32,726 nucleotides of DNA from contig CCNC01000140.1 of assembly GCA_000824845.1 (NCBI GenBank), forward strand, positions 1 to 32,726, written 5' to 3'. The notes beneath the pieces are model-generated. The model ran no database searches. It was not told the DNA's origin and was given only the letters and a program-made list of their open reading frames with translations. Positions 15,152-23,449 of this stretch are shown here, piece after piece. The position numbers were made by a program, and so were the translations under genes. Position 1 is the first letter of the stretch. Each line of letters begins with the position of its first letter. This stretch comes from Mesorhizobium sp. ORS 3359. GTDB lineage: Bacteria; Pseudomonadota; Alphaproteobacteria; Rhizobiales; Rhizobiaceae.

Positions 15152-16675
15152 CTATTCGAGATAGCCGGACGGATCGACCGGCGCCGAGTTCTTGCGAACT
15201 TCAAAGTGCAGCTTGGGTGAGTCGGTGGTGCCGCTCATGCCGGACAGCGCGATCTCCTGGCCGCGCTTGACCTTCTGGCCGCGCTGCACCTCGATCGAGC
15301 TTGCGTGGCCGTAGACGGTGACCAGGCCGTTCTCGTGCCGCACCAGCACGGTGTTGCCGAACTCCTTGAGGCCGTCGCCGGCATAGATGACGACGCCGTT
15401 CTCGGCCGCCTTGATTGGCGTTCCTTCCGGCACCGCGATGTCGACGCCATCCTTGCCGGAGCCGAAGCTGGAGATCACGCGGCCGCGCACCGGCCAGCGC
15501 ATCTTGCCGATGCCGGTCGCGTCGGGCGCCTCGGCATTGTCGTCCTCGGCCTGCTGGATGACCTTGGCGTCCTTCTTAGGCGGCGTGTAGGAGGCGAGCG
15601 TCTCGGTGGTCTTCGCTGGCGGCGGCGTCGTCGCCGTCGTCACCGGATCGACCGCGGGCTTGGCGGTGGTAGCCGCCGGCTTGGCAGCCGCCACGACCGT
15701 GCCGCCGGCCGGAACCTTGAGCGTCTGTCCGATCTTGAGCAAGCCGTCCTGCATGCCGTTGGCCTGCTTCAGCGTCGTGACGCTGACGCCGGTCTTCCTG
15801 GCGATCGACGACAGCGAGTCACCCTGCTGGACAGTATAGGTGCCTCCGGCGCCGGCGGGCTTTGCCTCGGCAACCTGCGCCGCGGGCTTGGGATTCTTGG
15901 AGCCCGAGGCCGCGGCCGACGCATCGACCTGAGCGGCCGCCTTGCCGTCCTTGACCTTCGGCTGCTGCGGCAGCACCGCGACCTTGTCCGGCGCGGGCTG
16001 CTTCGGCGTGTTCGCCGGCTTGCCTTCGGCAACCTTCGGCTCCGCCTTGCTCGAATAGGCATAGGCGGGGATGACGATCTTCTGGCCGGACCGGATGCCC
16101 TTCTTCGGATCGATCCCGTTGACCTTGGCGATAGCATCGGCTGGCACGTGGTAATGCGCAGCCAGGCCCGAAAGCGTCTCGCCGTCCCGGACGACGATCT
16201 CGGTCGCATGCGGCGCAGCACTTGCGTTGCGGACTGCGTCAGGCTCGGCGGTCTTGAACGGTTTTGCCGGCGTGACCGCACCGGTGGCCGTTCTGTCGAG
16301 ATGTGGTGCCGGCGCAAGCGCCGGAGCCGGCGCGAGGGCGGGAGCCGAAGCGGTACGCATCGGCTTTGCCGTAGCAGGCGCCGAGGGCGGCGGCAATTGC
16401 TGGGTCGTGACCGGCTCGAGGCTGGAGCGGCTCACCGACTGGGTGTGCGCGCCATCGACCGGCGCAGGCGCGACCGTGTCGCCCGGATAGGGCTGGTCAA
16501 CATTCTGCTTGTTGATGATGGCGCGCTGATTGTTGGTGGACGATGTGAAGACATCATCGACACCGTTGAAGCGCATCGACTGGGAACTGCACCCGGCCGC
16601 CGCGCCGGCAATCATGAGGACAGCGCAACCGCGCGCCAGATTGCGTCTGTTTGCTTTCAAGTGATTGAATTGCAT
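15152..16675 (-). CDS. nlpD: NlpD-like lipoprotein with two LysM domains and a degenerate LytM (M23) domain
   Basis: A 507-residue envelope lipoprotein. A basic N-terminus and hydrophobic stretch end in a lipobox with Cys29 (AGAAAGC). LysM domains at about 160-204 and 279-322 bind peptidoglycan, separated by Ala/Pro/Lys-rich linkers. The C-terminal LytM/M23 domain spans about 392-500. The zinc ligands are lost as in E. coli NlpD: the His of HxxxD is replaced (GKDGVDIA) and the first His of HxH is Lys (KLHFE). NlpD acts as activator of the cell-division amidase AmiC, so this protein is probably a regulator rather than a peptidase. ATG 16675 puts the signal at the N-terminus; GTG 16690 is the alternative. 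Upstream lie pcm and surE in the same direction, as in E. coli. Confidence 0.88.
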   Translation of the reverse strand: MQFNHLKANRRNLARGCAVLMIAGAAAGCSSQSMRFNGVDDVFTSSTNNQRAIINKQNVDQPYPGDTVAPAPVDGAHTQSVSRSSLEPVTTQQLPPPSAPATAKPMRTASAPALAPAPALAPAPHLDRTATGAVTPAKPFKTAEPDAVRNASAAPHATEIVVRDGETLSGLAAHYHVPADAIAKVNGIDPKKGIRSGQKIVIPAYAYSSKAEPKVAEGKPANTPKQPAPDKVAVLPQQPKVKDGKAAAQVDASAAASGSKNPKPAAQVAEAKPAGAGGTYTVQQGDSLSSIARKTGVSVTTLKQANGMQDGLLKIGQTLKVPAGGTVVAAAKPAATTAKPAVDPVTTATTPPPAKTTETLASYTPPKKDAKVIQQAEDDNAEAPDATGIGKMRWPVRGRVISSFGSGKDGVDIAVPEGTPIKAAENGVVIYAGDGLKEFGNTVLVRHENGLVTVYGHASSIEVQRGQKVKRGQEIALSGMSGTTDSPKLHFEVRKNSAPVDPSGYLE

Positions 16676-16793
16676 CGCACTAACCCGCACAGACCCGGTA
16701 CAAACTGGCCCTGATTAAAGCGCGTTAATGTTACTGGCGGGTTAACCCCTTAGAATCCGACGAAAATTTTCTTAAAACATTTCGGGCCGCTGG
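16676..16793 (-). promoter_or_regulatory. AT-richer upstream region of the nlpD-like gene with four TTAA sites
   Basis: The region just upstream of the nlpD-like gene is distinctly AT-richer than its surroundings and contains TTAA at 16715, 16725, 16742 and 16772. The first two are separated by 6 bases, close to but not matching the TTAA-N7-TTAA spacing of CtrA boxes. I expect the nlpD promoter here because the large palindrome separates the gene from pcm. Confidence 0.35.
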
Positions 16794-16935
16794 ACGGGGC
16801 GGAGATTCAGGTCAGCCCGGGTCGAGAATGGTGGTGTCCGAGAACCGGAGCGGAGCGTAGTAGCAGTACGTGAGCACCGGAAGCGCAGGAGACCACCGTT
16901 CGCAGACCGGGCTCACCTGAATATCGGCCCCGCCC
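16794..16935. repeat. Large (~140-base) palindromic repeat element, copy 1
   Basis: An imperfect inverted repeat that fills the space from the nlpD promoter region to the last base before the pcm stop codon. Outer arms: GGGCGGAGATTCAGGTCAG near 16797-16815 against the complement of CACCTGAATATCGGCCCCGC near 16914-16933. Further in, GGTGGTGTCC (about 16830) pairs with GGAGACCACC (about 16888), and the centre GTAGTAGCAGTAC is itself nearly palindromic. Parts recur at the end of the window (copy 2), so it is a dispersed element. In RNA it would make a very long hairpin between pcm and nlpD. Confidence 0.75.
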
Positions 16936-17589
16936 CTAGATCACCGCGGCGACGCTGCGCAAGATCGCCTGCAGCCTGACCATGCCGATGTCCTCGCGCT
17001 CGAAGCGGCTGCCAACCTTGGTGAGCTTGGCCAGCACCTGCTCGCCCTCCTCTGGGCCGATTGGCGCGATGACGATGCCGCCGCTCGACAATTGGTCGAG
17101 CAGGAAGCGCGGCAGACTGTCGAAGGCCGCCCAGGCGACGATGCGGTCGAACGGCCCTTCATTGGGCAGGCCGTTGGAACCGTCGGCCTGGCGGACGATG
17201 ACGTTGCTGATGGCAAGCGCCTCGAAGCGCTGCTTTGCCTGCTCGGTGAGCGTCTTGTAGCGGTCGATGGTGATGACGCGCGCGGCAAGCCGTGACATGA
17301 CAGCGGCCGTGTAGCCTGAGCCGGTGCCGATCTCGAGCACGCGGTTGCCCGACTCGATGTGGAGCGCGGCAATCACCGCGGCCTGCAGATCGGCGCCCTC
17401 GATCGCCTCGCCGCATTCGATCGGCAGCATGCCGTCCGACCAGGCGATCGCGTGGAACTGGGCCGCCAGGAACCCGCGCCGCGGTGTCGCCTCGAAGGCG
17501 GCGACCAGCGCCTTGGGCGCCGTGCCCCTGCCCCGCAGCCTGAGCAGGAAAGCGGCAAACCCTTCGCGGTCGTCGATGCCCGTGTTCAT
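16936..17589 (-). CDS. pcm: Protein-L-isoaspartate O-methyltransferase
   Basis: A 217-residue cytosolic SAM-dependent methyltransferase that methylates isoaspartyl residues in aged proteins and so starts their repair. The SAM-binding motif I is VLEIGTGSGYTAA (84-96), preceded by the family segment AWSDGMLPIECGEAIEGADLQAA in which IPCGQTISQP of E. coli is replaced by a divergent form. ADGSNGLPNEGPFDRIVAWAA forms the post-I/motif II region. ATG 17589 lies 12 bases after the surE stop, so the two genes are co-transcribed. The TAG stop abuts the large palindromic repeat. Confidence 0.93.
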   Translation of the reverse strand: MNTGIDDREGFAAFLLRLRGRGTAPKALVAAFEATPRRGFLAAQFHAIAWSDGMLPIECGEAIEGADLQAAVIAALHIESGNRVLEIGTGSGYTAAVMSRLAARVITIDRYKTLTEQAKQRFEALAISNVIVRQADGSNGLPNEGPFDRIVAWAAFDSLPRFLLDQLSSGGIVIAPIGPEEGEQVLAKLTKVGSRFEREDIGMVRLQAILRSVAAVI

Positions 17590-17601
17590 GCCAAACCCTA
17601 T

Positions 17602-18360
17602 TTATGACAGCGCCTTGGTCAGTTGATCGCGGAGTTCGTGGGCAGTGAGGTCGAGCTGAAGCGGCGTCACCGACACCAGCCGGTTGCGCAGCGCGTGGAG
17701 GTCCGTGCCCTTCTTGCCTTCGACCGGCTCGCGGCCGAAGCGCAGCCAGTAATAAGGCAGGCCGCGTCCGTCGCGCCGTTCGTCGACCCAAAGGCTGTGC
17801 ACCAGCTTGCCCTGCGAGGTGACGACGGTGCCTTCGACTTCGTCCGGCGCGCAGTTCGGGAAATTGACGTTCAGCAGCACACCGTCCGGCAACGGCGTTT
17901 CCACCAGCCGCTTGAGCAGCGCCGGCGCCAGAGCCTCGGTCGTCTCGTAGGGGACGACGCGATCCTCGCCGACATAGGAATAGGCTTGGCTGACCGCGAT
18001 CGAGCGCACGCCGAGCAGCGCGCCTTCCATGGCGCCTGCAACGGTGCCGGAATAGGTCACGTCGTCGGCAATGTTGGCGCCGGAATTGACGCCGGACAGG
18101 ATCAGGTCCGGCGGTCCGGGCAGGATTTTCTTCGTACCCATGATGACGCAGTCGGTCGGCGTGCCGCGCACCGCGTAATGTTTCTCGCCGATCTTGCGCA
18201 GCCGGAGCGGCTCCGAGATCGACAGCGAATGCGCGTAGCCGGACTGGTCCTGCTCCGGCGCGACCACCCAAACGTCGTCCGACAGCGTGCGCGCGATGCG
18301 TTCAAGCGACGCCAGCCCTTCGGCATGGATGCCGTCATCGTTGGTCAGGAGAATGCGCAT
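17602..18360 (-). CDS. surE: SurE, 5'/3'-nucleotidase
   Basis: A 252-residue metal-dependent nucleotidase/polyphosphatase linked to stationary-phase survival. It begins [10 protein letters not shown], where the NDD pair binds the metal, and contains the family hallmark [25 protein letters not shown] at about residue 88 onward. ATG 18360 is chosen because the family always starts at this beta strand; an upstream in-frame start at 18393 would overlap serS. It lies 4 bases after the serS stop and 12 bases before pcm, which makes serS-surE-pcm one probable operon. Confidence 0.95.
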   Translation of the reverse strand: MRILLTNDDGIHAEGLASLERIARTLSDDVWVVAPEQDQSGYAHSLSISEPLRLRKIGEKHYAVRGTPTDCVIMGTKKILPGPPDLILSGVNSGANIADDVTYSGTVAGAMEGALLGVRSIAVSQAYSYVGEDRVVPYETTEALAPALLKRLVETPLPDGVLLNVNFPNCAPDEVEGTVVTSQGKLVHSLWVDERRDGRGLPYYWLRFGREPVEGKKGTDLHALRNRLVSVTPLQLDLTAHELRDQLTKALS

Positions 18361-18364
18361 CAAG

Positions 18365-19669
18365 TCACTTCGCTTCGATCTTGGCGAGACCACCCATGTA
18401 AGGCCGCAGCACTTCAGGAATGGTTACGCTGCCATCCTCATTCTGGTAGTTTTCAATGACGGCAATAAGAGCGCGGCCGACCGCGGTGCCCGAGCCGTTC
18501 AGCGTATGGACGAAGCGGTTGCCCTTGCCGTCCTTGTCCTTATAGCGGGCATCCATGCGCCGTGCCTGGAAATCGCCGCAGACCGAGCAGGACGAGATTT
18601 CGCGATAAGCATTCTGCCCCGGCAGCCAGACCTCGATGTCATAGGTCTTGCGCGCGCCGAAACCCATGTCGCCGGTGCAGAGCGTGACGGTGCGGAACGG
18701 CAGGCCGAGACGCTTCAGCACTTCCTCGGCGCATTGCGTCATGCGCTCATGTTCGGCGAGCGAGCTTTCCTGGTCGGTGATCGAGACCAGCTCGACCTTA
18801 TAGAACTGATGCTGGCGCAGCATGCCGCGCGTGTCGCGGCCGGCAGAACCCGCTTCCGAGCGGAAGCACGGCGTCAGCGCCGTGTAGCGCAGCGGCAGCT
18901 TTTCATGCGCGGTGATCTCCTCGCGCACGAGGTTGGTGAGCGGTACCTCGGCCGTGGGGATGAGGCCAAGCCGACCGTCGCCATGCGGCGTGAAGAACAG
19001 GTCTTCCTCGAATTTCGGCAGCTGGTTGGTGCCGAAAAGCACCTCGTCGCGCACCATCAACGGCGGAATGACCTCTTCATAGCCATGCTCCGTCGTGTGC
19101 AGGTCGAGCATGAACTGGCCGATCGCGCGCTCCATGCGGGCCAGCTGGCTTTTCAGCACGGTGAAGCGCGCGCCGGACAATTTCGCTGCCCGCTCGAAAT
19201 CCATCATGCCGAGCGCTTCGCCTATCTCGAAATGCTCCTTGACCCAGTTCGGACGCGTCGGCACCTCGCCGACGATGCGCTTGACGACATTGTCGTGCTC
19301 GTCCTTGCCGACCGGCACGTCCTCCAGCGGCACGTTGGGCAGAACCGCCAGCGCGTCGTTCAGCGCCTTGTCGAGCTCGCGCTCGCGCGCCTCGCCGTTC
19401 TGGATGAACGCCTTGATGTCGCTGACTTCGCCCTTGAGCTTCTCGGCAAGTGCTGAATCGCCCGAACGCATGGCGTTGCCGATCTCCTTCGAGGCAGCAT
19501 TGCGGCGCTCCTGCTTGACCTGCAATTCGCTGAGATGCGAGCGCCGCGCCTCATCCTTGGCGATCAGATCGTCGACCGTGGACTGCGCCTCGTCAGCCGA
19601 CCACGAGCGCTTCACCAGCGCCTCGACAAGGGCCTTCGGGTTATCGCGAATCCATTTGATATCAAGCAT
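18365..19669 (-). CDS. serS: Seryl-tRNA synthetase
   Basis: A 434-residue class II aminoacyl-tRNA synthetase. The N-terminal ~110 residues form the long antiparallel coiled coil that reads the tRNA-Ser extra arm ([23 protein letters not shown]). Motif 2 is [21 protein letters not shown] and motif 3 lies in [20 protein letters not shown]. Length is standard. ATG 19669 begins the usual [11 protein letters not shown]. The gene is about 100 bases downstream of tatC on the same strand; no T-box or other leader is apparent. Confidence 0.96.
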   Translation of the reverse strand: MLDIKWIRDNPKALVEALVKRSWSADEAQSTVDDLIAKDEARRSHLSELQVKQERRNAASKEIGNAMRSGDSALAEKLKGEVSDIKAFIQNGEARERELDKALNDALAVLPNVPLEDVPVGKDEHDNVVKRIVGEVPTRPNWVKEHFEIGEALGMMDFERAAKLSGARFTVLKSQLARMERAIGQFMLDLHTTEHGYEEVIPPLMVRDEVLFGTNQLPKFEEDLFFTPHGDGRLGLIPTAEVPLTNLVREEITAHEKLPLRYTALTPCFRSEAGSAGRDTRGMLRQHQFYKVELVSITDQESSLAEHERMTQCAEEVLKRLGLPFRTVTLCTGDMGFGARKTYDIEVWLPGQNAYREISSCSVCGDFQARRMDARYKDKDGKGNRFVHTLNGSGTAVGRALIAVIENYQNEDGSVTIPEVLRPYMGGLAKIEAK

Positions 19670-19771
19670 GGTCGATCCTCAAAAGTAAGGACCGAGGGCG
19701 TAAACCGCATCGGCTATCGATGCAAGACGGCGGATAGGCGCGCCGCCTCGATTTCCCTGCCTTGCCGCCGC

Positions 19772-20629
19772 TTAGCTGGACGAGGCGTCTGGCGTGTTGC
19801 TAGCGACCGAGCTCTCCGCCTGCTCGCGCGCCAGGCGGTCGCGCGCCTGGGCGCGCTCGATCATGCGCGAGGACCAGATGGCGACCTCGTAGAGGATGAT
19901 AGTCGGGATGGCGAGGCCGCACTGGCTCATCGGATCGGGCGGCGTCAGCACCGCGGCGACCACGAAGGAAAGCACGATCGCCCATTTGCGCTTCTCGGCC
20001 AGCGCCTGCGACGACAGGAGCCCGACGCGCGTCAAAAGGCTGGTCACCACCGGCAGCTGGAACACCAGGCCGAAGGAGAAGATCAGCGTCATGATCAGGC
20101 TGAGATATTCCGAAACCTTCGGCAGCAGCGAAATCTGCACCTGGTCGTTGGTGCCGACCTGCTGCATGGCCAGGAAGAACCACATCACCATCGGGGTGAA
20201 GAAGAAATAGACCAGCGAGGCGCCCATCAGGAACAGGATGGGCGATGCGATCAGGAACGGCAGGAACGCGCTGCGCTCGTTCTTGTAGAGGCCGGGCGCG
20301 ATGAACTTGTAGATTTGCGTGGCGATCAGCGGGAAGGCGATCACCATGCCGCCGAACATGGCAAGCTTCACCTGGGTGAAGAAGAACTCCTGCGGCGCCG
20401 TATAGATCAGCTCGACCTTGTGCGGGTCGAGGCCTGCCCATTGCGTCGCCCATTTAAAGGGGATGACCAACAGGTTGAACAGGCGCTTGGCAAAGAAGAA
20501 GCAGACGAGGAAGGCAACGAAGAAGCCGCCCAGCGACCAGATCAGGCGGCGGCGCAACTCGATGAGATGCTCGATCAGCGGCGCCGACGATTTCTCGATT
20601 TCTTCCCGCTCCTTGTCCGATACGCTCAC
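19772..20629 (-). CDS. tatC: TatC, twin-arginine translocase receptor subunit
   Basis: A 285-residue inner-membrane protein with six predicted membrane segments. It is the receptor for twin-arginine signal peptides and works with TatB. The N-terminal SAPLIEHLIELRRRLIWSL is the family's conserved cytosolic start and PPDPMSQCGLAIPTIILYE covers the loop and segments 5-6. The start is GTG 20629, in a GTGA overlap with the tatB stop, which shows translational coupling. The C-terminal ~30 residues are a charged tail (RAQARDRLAREQAESS). Confidence 0.96.
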   Translation of the reverse strand: MSVSDKEREEIEKSSAPLIEHLIELRRRLIWSLGGFFVAFLVCFFFAKRLFNLLVIPFKWATQWAGLDPHKVELIYTAPQEFFFTQVKLAMFGGMVIAFPLIATQIYKFIAPGLYKNERSAFLPFLIASPILFLMGASLVYFFFTPMVMWFFLAMQQVGTNDQVQISLLPKVSEYLSLIMTLIFSFGLVFQLPVVTSLLTRVGLLSSQALAEKRKWAIVLSFVVAAVLTPPDPMSQCGLAIPTIILYEVAIWSSRMIERAQARDRLAREQAESSVASNTPDASSS

Positions 20630-21354
20630 TTGGCGGCTCCCGCCGTCTTCTTGGTGTCAGCCGTCTTCTTGGAGGCAGGCTTCCTGGCCGCGGCAGGCTT
20701 TGCCTCAGCCTTGGACGCGGCCTTCCCGCCGGACGCTGCGGCTTTGGCCACAGCCGGCGCGGCCTTGGCCGGCGCCTTTGCGGCCGATGCCTTCGGTGCC
20801 GCTGTCGTTTTCGCCGCTGCGCTGGTCGTCTGGGCCTTCGCAGTTGCAGCTTTCTTCGCCGGCTTGGTCGCCACAGGCGCATCCGAAACCGGAGCGGTGA
20901 CGGAGGCGTCCGTCATGGCCGGGAAGATCGGAGCGGCCGGGGCAGGCTCGGTAGCGCCGACGCCGGGCATGTCCGTCGCGCCGTTCTTGAGCGGCTCGGC
21001 GGGCTGCGGCATGTCTGCGGCCGGCGCCGCCGGATCGGCGGCGGGCTTCGGCTTCATCATCGTGTCGACGCCGGCCCGCACATCGGCCGCGGCCTGCTCG
21101 AACGGATTGAGCTGCTTGCGCACCTCATTCATCGGATTGAGGCTGCGGAGACTGTCGATCGAACTCTTTACGTCGTCGAGTTCGGCTTCCTTGAGCGCCT
21201 CGTTGAACTGCTTCTGGAAGTCGCCGGCCATGGCGCGCAGTTTCGCCGCGGTGCGGCCGAAGGTGCGCAGCATGTTGGGCAAATCCTTAGGCCCGACGAC
21301 CACGATCATGACGACCGCGATCACCAGCAGTTCGCTCCAACCGACTTCGAACAT
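20626..21354 (-). CDS. tatB: TatB, twin-arginine translocase subunit with long Ala/Lys/Pro-rich tail
   Basis: A 242-residue protein. MFEVGWSELLVIAVVMIVVVGPKDLP gives the single membrane span (about 5-21) and the hinge of TatB, followed by an amphipathic helix (RTFGRTAAKLRAMAGDFQKQF) and a helical segment to about residue 90. The remainder is low-complexity Ala/Pro/Lys sequence, longer than in E. coli TatB (171 residues) but usual for rhizobial proteins as far as I recall. The gap of 81 bases to tatA contains palindromic repeat copy C. Confidence 0.93.
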   Translation of the reverse strand: MFEVGWSELLVIAVVMIVVVGPKDLPNMLRTFGRTAAKLRAMAGDFQKQFNEALKEAELDDVKSSIDSLRSLNPMNEVRKQLNPFEQAAADVRAGVDTMMKPKPAADPAAPAADMPQPAEPLKNGATDMPGVGATEPAPAAPIFPAMTDASVTAPVSDAPVATKPAKKAATAKAQTTSAAAKTTAAPKASAAKAPAKAAPAVAKAAASGGKAASKAEAKPAAARKPASKKTADTKKTAGAAK

Positions 21355-21372
21355 GGCAATCTATTCCGACAA

Positions 21373-21421
21373 GAGCATGCCGCCCGCACATGCGAAGCGG
21401 TTTTGGGACAACGGCATGCTC
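21373..21421. repeat. Palindromic repeat between tatA and tatB, copy C
   Basis: GAGCATGCCG (21373-21382) and CGGCATGCTC (21412-21421) are perfect 10-base inverted arms around a 29-base centre that includes GCGAAGCGGTTTTGG, similar to GGAACCGGTTTTCGG of copy A. The following AACCAACAATCGGATCAG resembles the flank of copy A. In the tat mRNA it would make a stable hairpin directly after the tatA stop (21436) and before the tatB start. Confidence 0.7.
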
Positions 21422-21435
21422 AACCAACAATCGGA

Positions 21436-21654
21436 TCAGCTCTTGCTGACCTTTTCCTTGCCCGGCGAAACGGTCTCGTCAGCGCGGTGCTCGACGGTAC
21501 GCTTGTCGTCGGCGTCGTCGTCGGCCATGCCCTTCTTGAAGCTCTTGATGCCCTTGGCCATGTCGCCCATCAGTTCCGGAATCTTGCCGCGGCCGAACAC
21601 CAGCAGCACGATGACCAGCACGATCATCCAGTGCCAAATCGAAAATGAACCCAT
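21436..21654 (-). CDS. tatA: TatA, twin-arginine translocase pore subunit
   Basis: A 72-residue protein: a short periplasmic N-terminus, one membrane span ([15 protein letters not shown], 7-21), the [24 protein letters not shown] hinge and amphipathic helix typical of TatA, and an acidic/charged tail ([16 protein letters not shown]). TatA oligomers make the translocation path for folded proteins and are needed in excess over TatB and TatC. It is the first gene of tatABC. The 179 bases upstream (21655-21833) to scpB are AT-richer at the tatA end and probably hold its promoter. Confidence 0.96.
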   Translation of the reverse strand: MGSFSIWHWMIVLVIVLLVFGRGKIPELMGDMAKGIKSFKKGMADDDADDKRTVEHRADETVSPGKEKVSKS

Positions 21655-21833
21655 TGCTAATCTCTCTCGAATGTTTTCCCTGGCGATGATCTATGCGTTT
21701 TCGCTCGGGGATTCAAACACAACCGCCACGAAGTTGATAAAATGGCTAGCGGATGTCACGCAGTTTCGGCGTGAGCGGCTTGCTACCAATCCGCGCAGCC
21801 TCTGCTAATAGACCATTCGCGGCGATTTGATGA

Positions 21834-22589
21834 TCACTCGTCGGTGACGCGCGGCGTCAGCAGTCCGAGCTCCTCGAGGTCGATATCGGTCAGCTCGTCC
21901 TCGTCCTCACTCAGCGCGTCGGGATCGGCCGGCGGCACCGGCATCGAGAAATTGGCCGGCATGCGCGTCGAGAGCAGGCCGGCGCCCTTCAGCTCTTCCA
22001 TGCCGGGCAGATCTCGGATCTCCTCCAGCGCAAAATGGTCGAGGAAGGCGTCGGTGGTGCCATAGGTCACCGGCCGCCCGGGCGTGCGGCGGCGGCCGCG
22101 CATCCTGACCCATTCGGTTTCGAGCAGCGTGTCGAGCGTGCCCTTCGACGTTTCGACGCCTCTGATGTCTTCGATTTCAGCGCGCGTGACGGGCTGGTGA
22201 TAGGCGATGATCGCCAGCACTTCGAGCGCCGCGCGCGACAGCTTTCTCTGCTGGACGGAATCACGGCTCATCAGGAAAGCGAGGTCGCCCGCGGTGCGGA
22301 AGGCCCAGGCATCGCCGACCCGCACCAGGTTGACGCCGCGCTTGGCATAGATCTGCTGCAGATCCGCCATCGCGGCGGCAATGTTGACGCCTTCCGGCAG
22401 GCGCGCGGCAAGCTGCTTTTCGCTGACCGGCTCGGCGCTGGCGAAAACGATCGCCTCGGCCATCCGTACGGCTTCCGACAATTGCAGCCGCTCGGCGGGG
22501 TTTTCGATGGAACCCTGCTCGGCCATCTCGTCTTCCGGTTCGTCCTCGACCTTGAACGGGATCACCGAAGCGTTGGCGCGTTCGCTCAT
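21834..22589 (-). CDS. scpB: ScpB, condensin complex kleisin-binding subunit
   Basis: A 251-residue protein with two winged-helix domains: RMAEAIVFASAEPVSEKQLAARLP near residue 42, and LSRAALEVLAIIAYHQPVTRAEIEDIRGVETSKGTLDTLLE near residue 118, the strongest family signature. ScpB binds ScpA in the SMC-ScpAB condensin that organises and segregates chromosomes. The C-terminus is strongly acidic (SEDEDELTDIDLEELG). ATG 22589 overlaps the scpA stop by 4 bases, so the two subunits are coupled. Confidence 0.93.
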   Translation of the reverse strand: MSERANASVIPFKVEDEPEDEMAEQGSIENPAERLQLSEAVRMAEAIVFASAEPVSEKQLAARLPEGVNIAAAMADLQQIYAKRGVNLVRVGDAWAFRTAGDLAFLMSRDSVQQRKLSRAALEVLAIIAYHQPVTRAEIEDIRGVETSKGTLDTLLETEWVRMRGRRRTPGRPVTYGTTDAFLDHFALEEIRDLPGMEELKGAGLLSTRMPANFSMPVPPADPDALSEDEDELTDIDLEELGLLTPRVTDE

Positions 22590-23428
22590 GATGCCACCTC
22601 GACTGCCTTCACCCTTTGCGCGCGGCCGCGCAGATAGATCGGCGCGAATACCTGATCCTGCCGCACTTCCAACTTGCCCTCGCGCACCATTTCGAGGGTC
22701 GCCGCGAACGAACTGGCCATCGCAGTGCGCTTCTCTTCCGGCGCCGCCAGATATTCGATCAGGAAGCTGTCCAGCGCCGTCCAGTCGCCGACCGAGCCGA
22801 CCAGCCGCGCCAGCACCTCACGCGCATCCTTCAGCGACCACACGGCGCGCCGGGCGATCGTCACATTGTTGATCGCTTGCCGCTGGCGCTGCTGCGCGTA
22901 GGCGGTGAGCAGATCGTAGAGCGAAGCCGAAAAGCTGTTGCGCTTCTCGATGATGACCATTTCCGGCATGCCGCGCGCGAAGACGTCGCGACCGAGGCGA
23001 TTGCGGTTGACCAGCCGCGCCGAGGCGTCGCGCATGGCCTCCAGCCGCTTCAACCGGAATTGCAGCACCGCCGCCAGCTCCTCGCCGCTTTCGCCCTCCT
23101 CGCCCGGCTGTTTCGGGATCAAAAGCTTCGATTTCAGGAAGGCGAGCCAGGCTGCCATCACCAGATAATCGGCGGCAAGCTCCAACCTCAGCGCCCGCAC
23201 CTTCTCGATGAAGGCCAGATACTGCTCGGCAAGCGCCAAGATGGAAATGCGCGCCAGATCGACCTTCTGGTTGCGGGCAAGGTGCAAGAGAAGATCGAGC
23301 GGGCCTTCGAAACCGGCCACGTCGACGACCAGGGACGGGTCGCCGGTCAGGCGTGAATCGTCGTTCTCGGCCCACAGACGGTCCATCGGTGCGGCCTTCG
23401 CAGCCTTGCCTTCCAATGTCTCCGCCAC
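22586..23428 (-). CDS. scpA: ScpA, condensin kleisin subunit
   Basis: A 280-residue kleisin. The N-terminal domain that contacts the SMC neck is FEGPLDLLLHLARNQKVDLARISILALAEQYLAFI (about 39-74). ADYLVMAAWLAFLKSKLLIP follows, and the C-terminal winged helix covers about 200-275 (FAATLEMVREGKLEVRQDQVFAPIYL). ScpA bridges the SMC heads with ScpB. The start is GTG 23428, 21 bases after the nagZ stop, with a purine-rich stretch upstream. nagZ-scpA-scpB read as one operon. Confidence 0.93.
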   Translation of the reverse strand: MAETLEGKAAKAAPMDRLWAENDDSRLTGDPSLVVDVAGFEGPLDLLLHLARNQKVDLARISILALAEQYLAFIEKVRALRLELAADYLVMAAWLAFLKSKLLIPKQPGEEGESGEELAAVLQFRLKRLEAMRDASARLVNRNRLGRDVFARGMPEMVIIEKRNSFSASLYDLLTAYAQQRQRQAINNVTIARRAVWSLKDAREVLARLVGSVGDWTALDSFLIEYLAAPEEKRTAMASSFAATLEMVREGKLEVRQDQVFAPIYLRGRAQRVKAVEVAS

Positions 23429-23449
23429 TTGCCTTTCGTCCCTTCCGGT

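Noticed and set aside
15305..16714. Plus-strand ORF of 469 codons opposite the nlpD-like gene
   Set aside because: Arginine-rich shadow of LysM and linker sequence on the minus strand.
19707..19723. Hairpin GCATCG-GCTAT-CGATGC upstream of serS, considered as leader or terminator of tatC
   Set aside because: Only a 6-base stem, no T-run, no T-box features; expected by chance in GC-rich DNA.
19535..21808. Plus-strand ORF of 757 codons across serS, tatC, tatB and tatA
   Set aside because: It runs antisense through four well-recognised genes; the His/Arg/Gln-rich and Ala-rich composition mirrors those genes.
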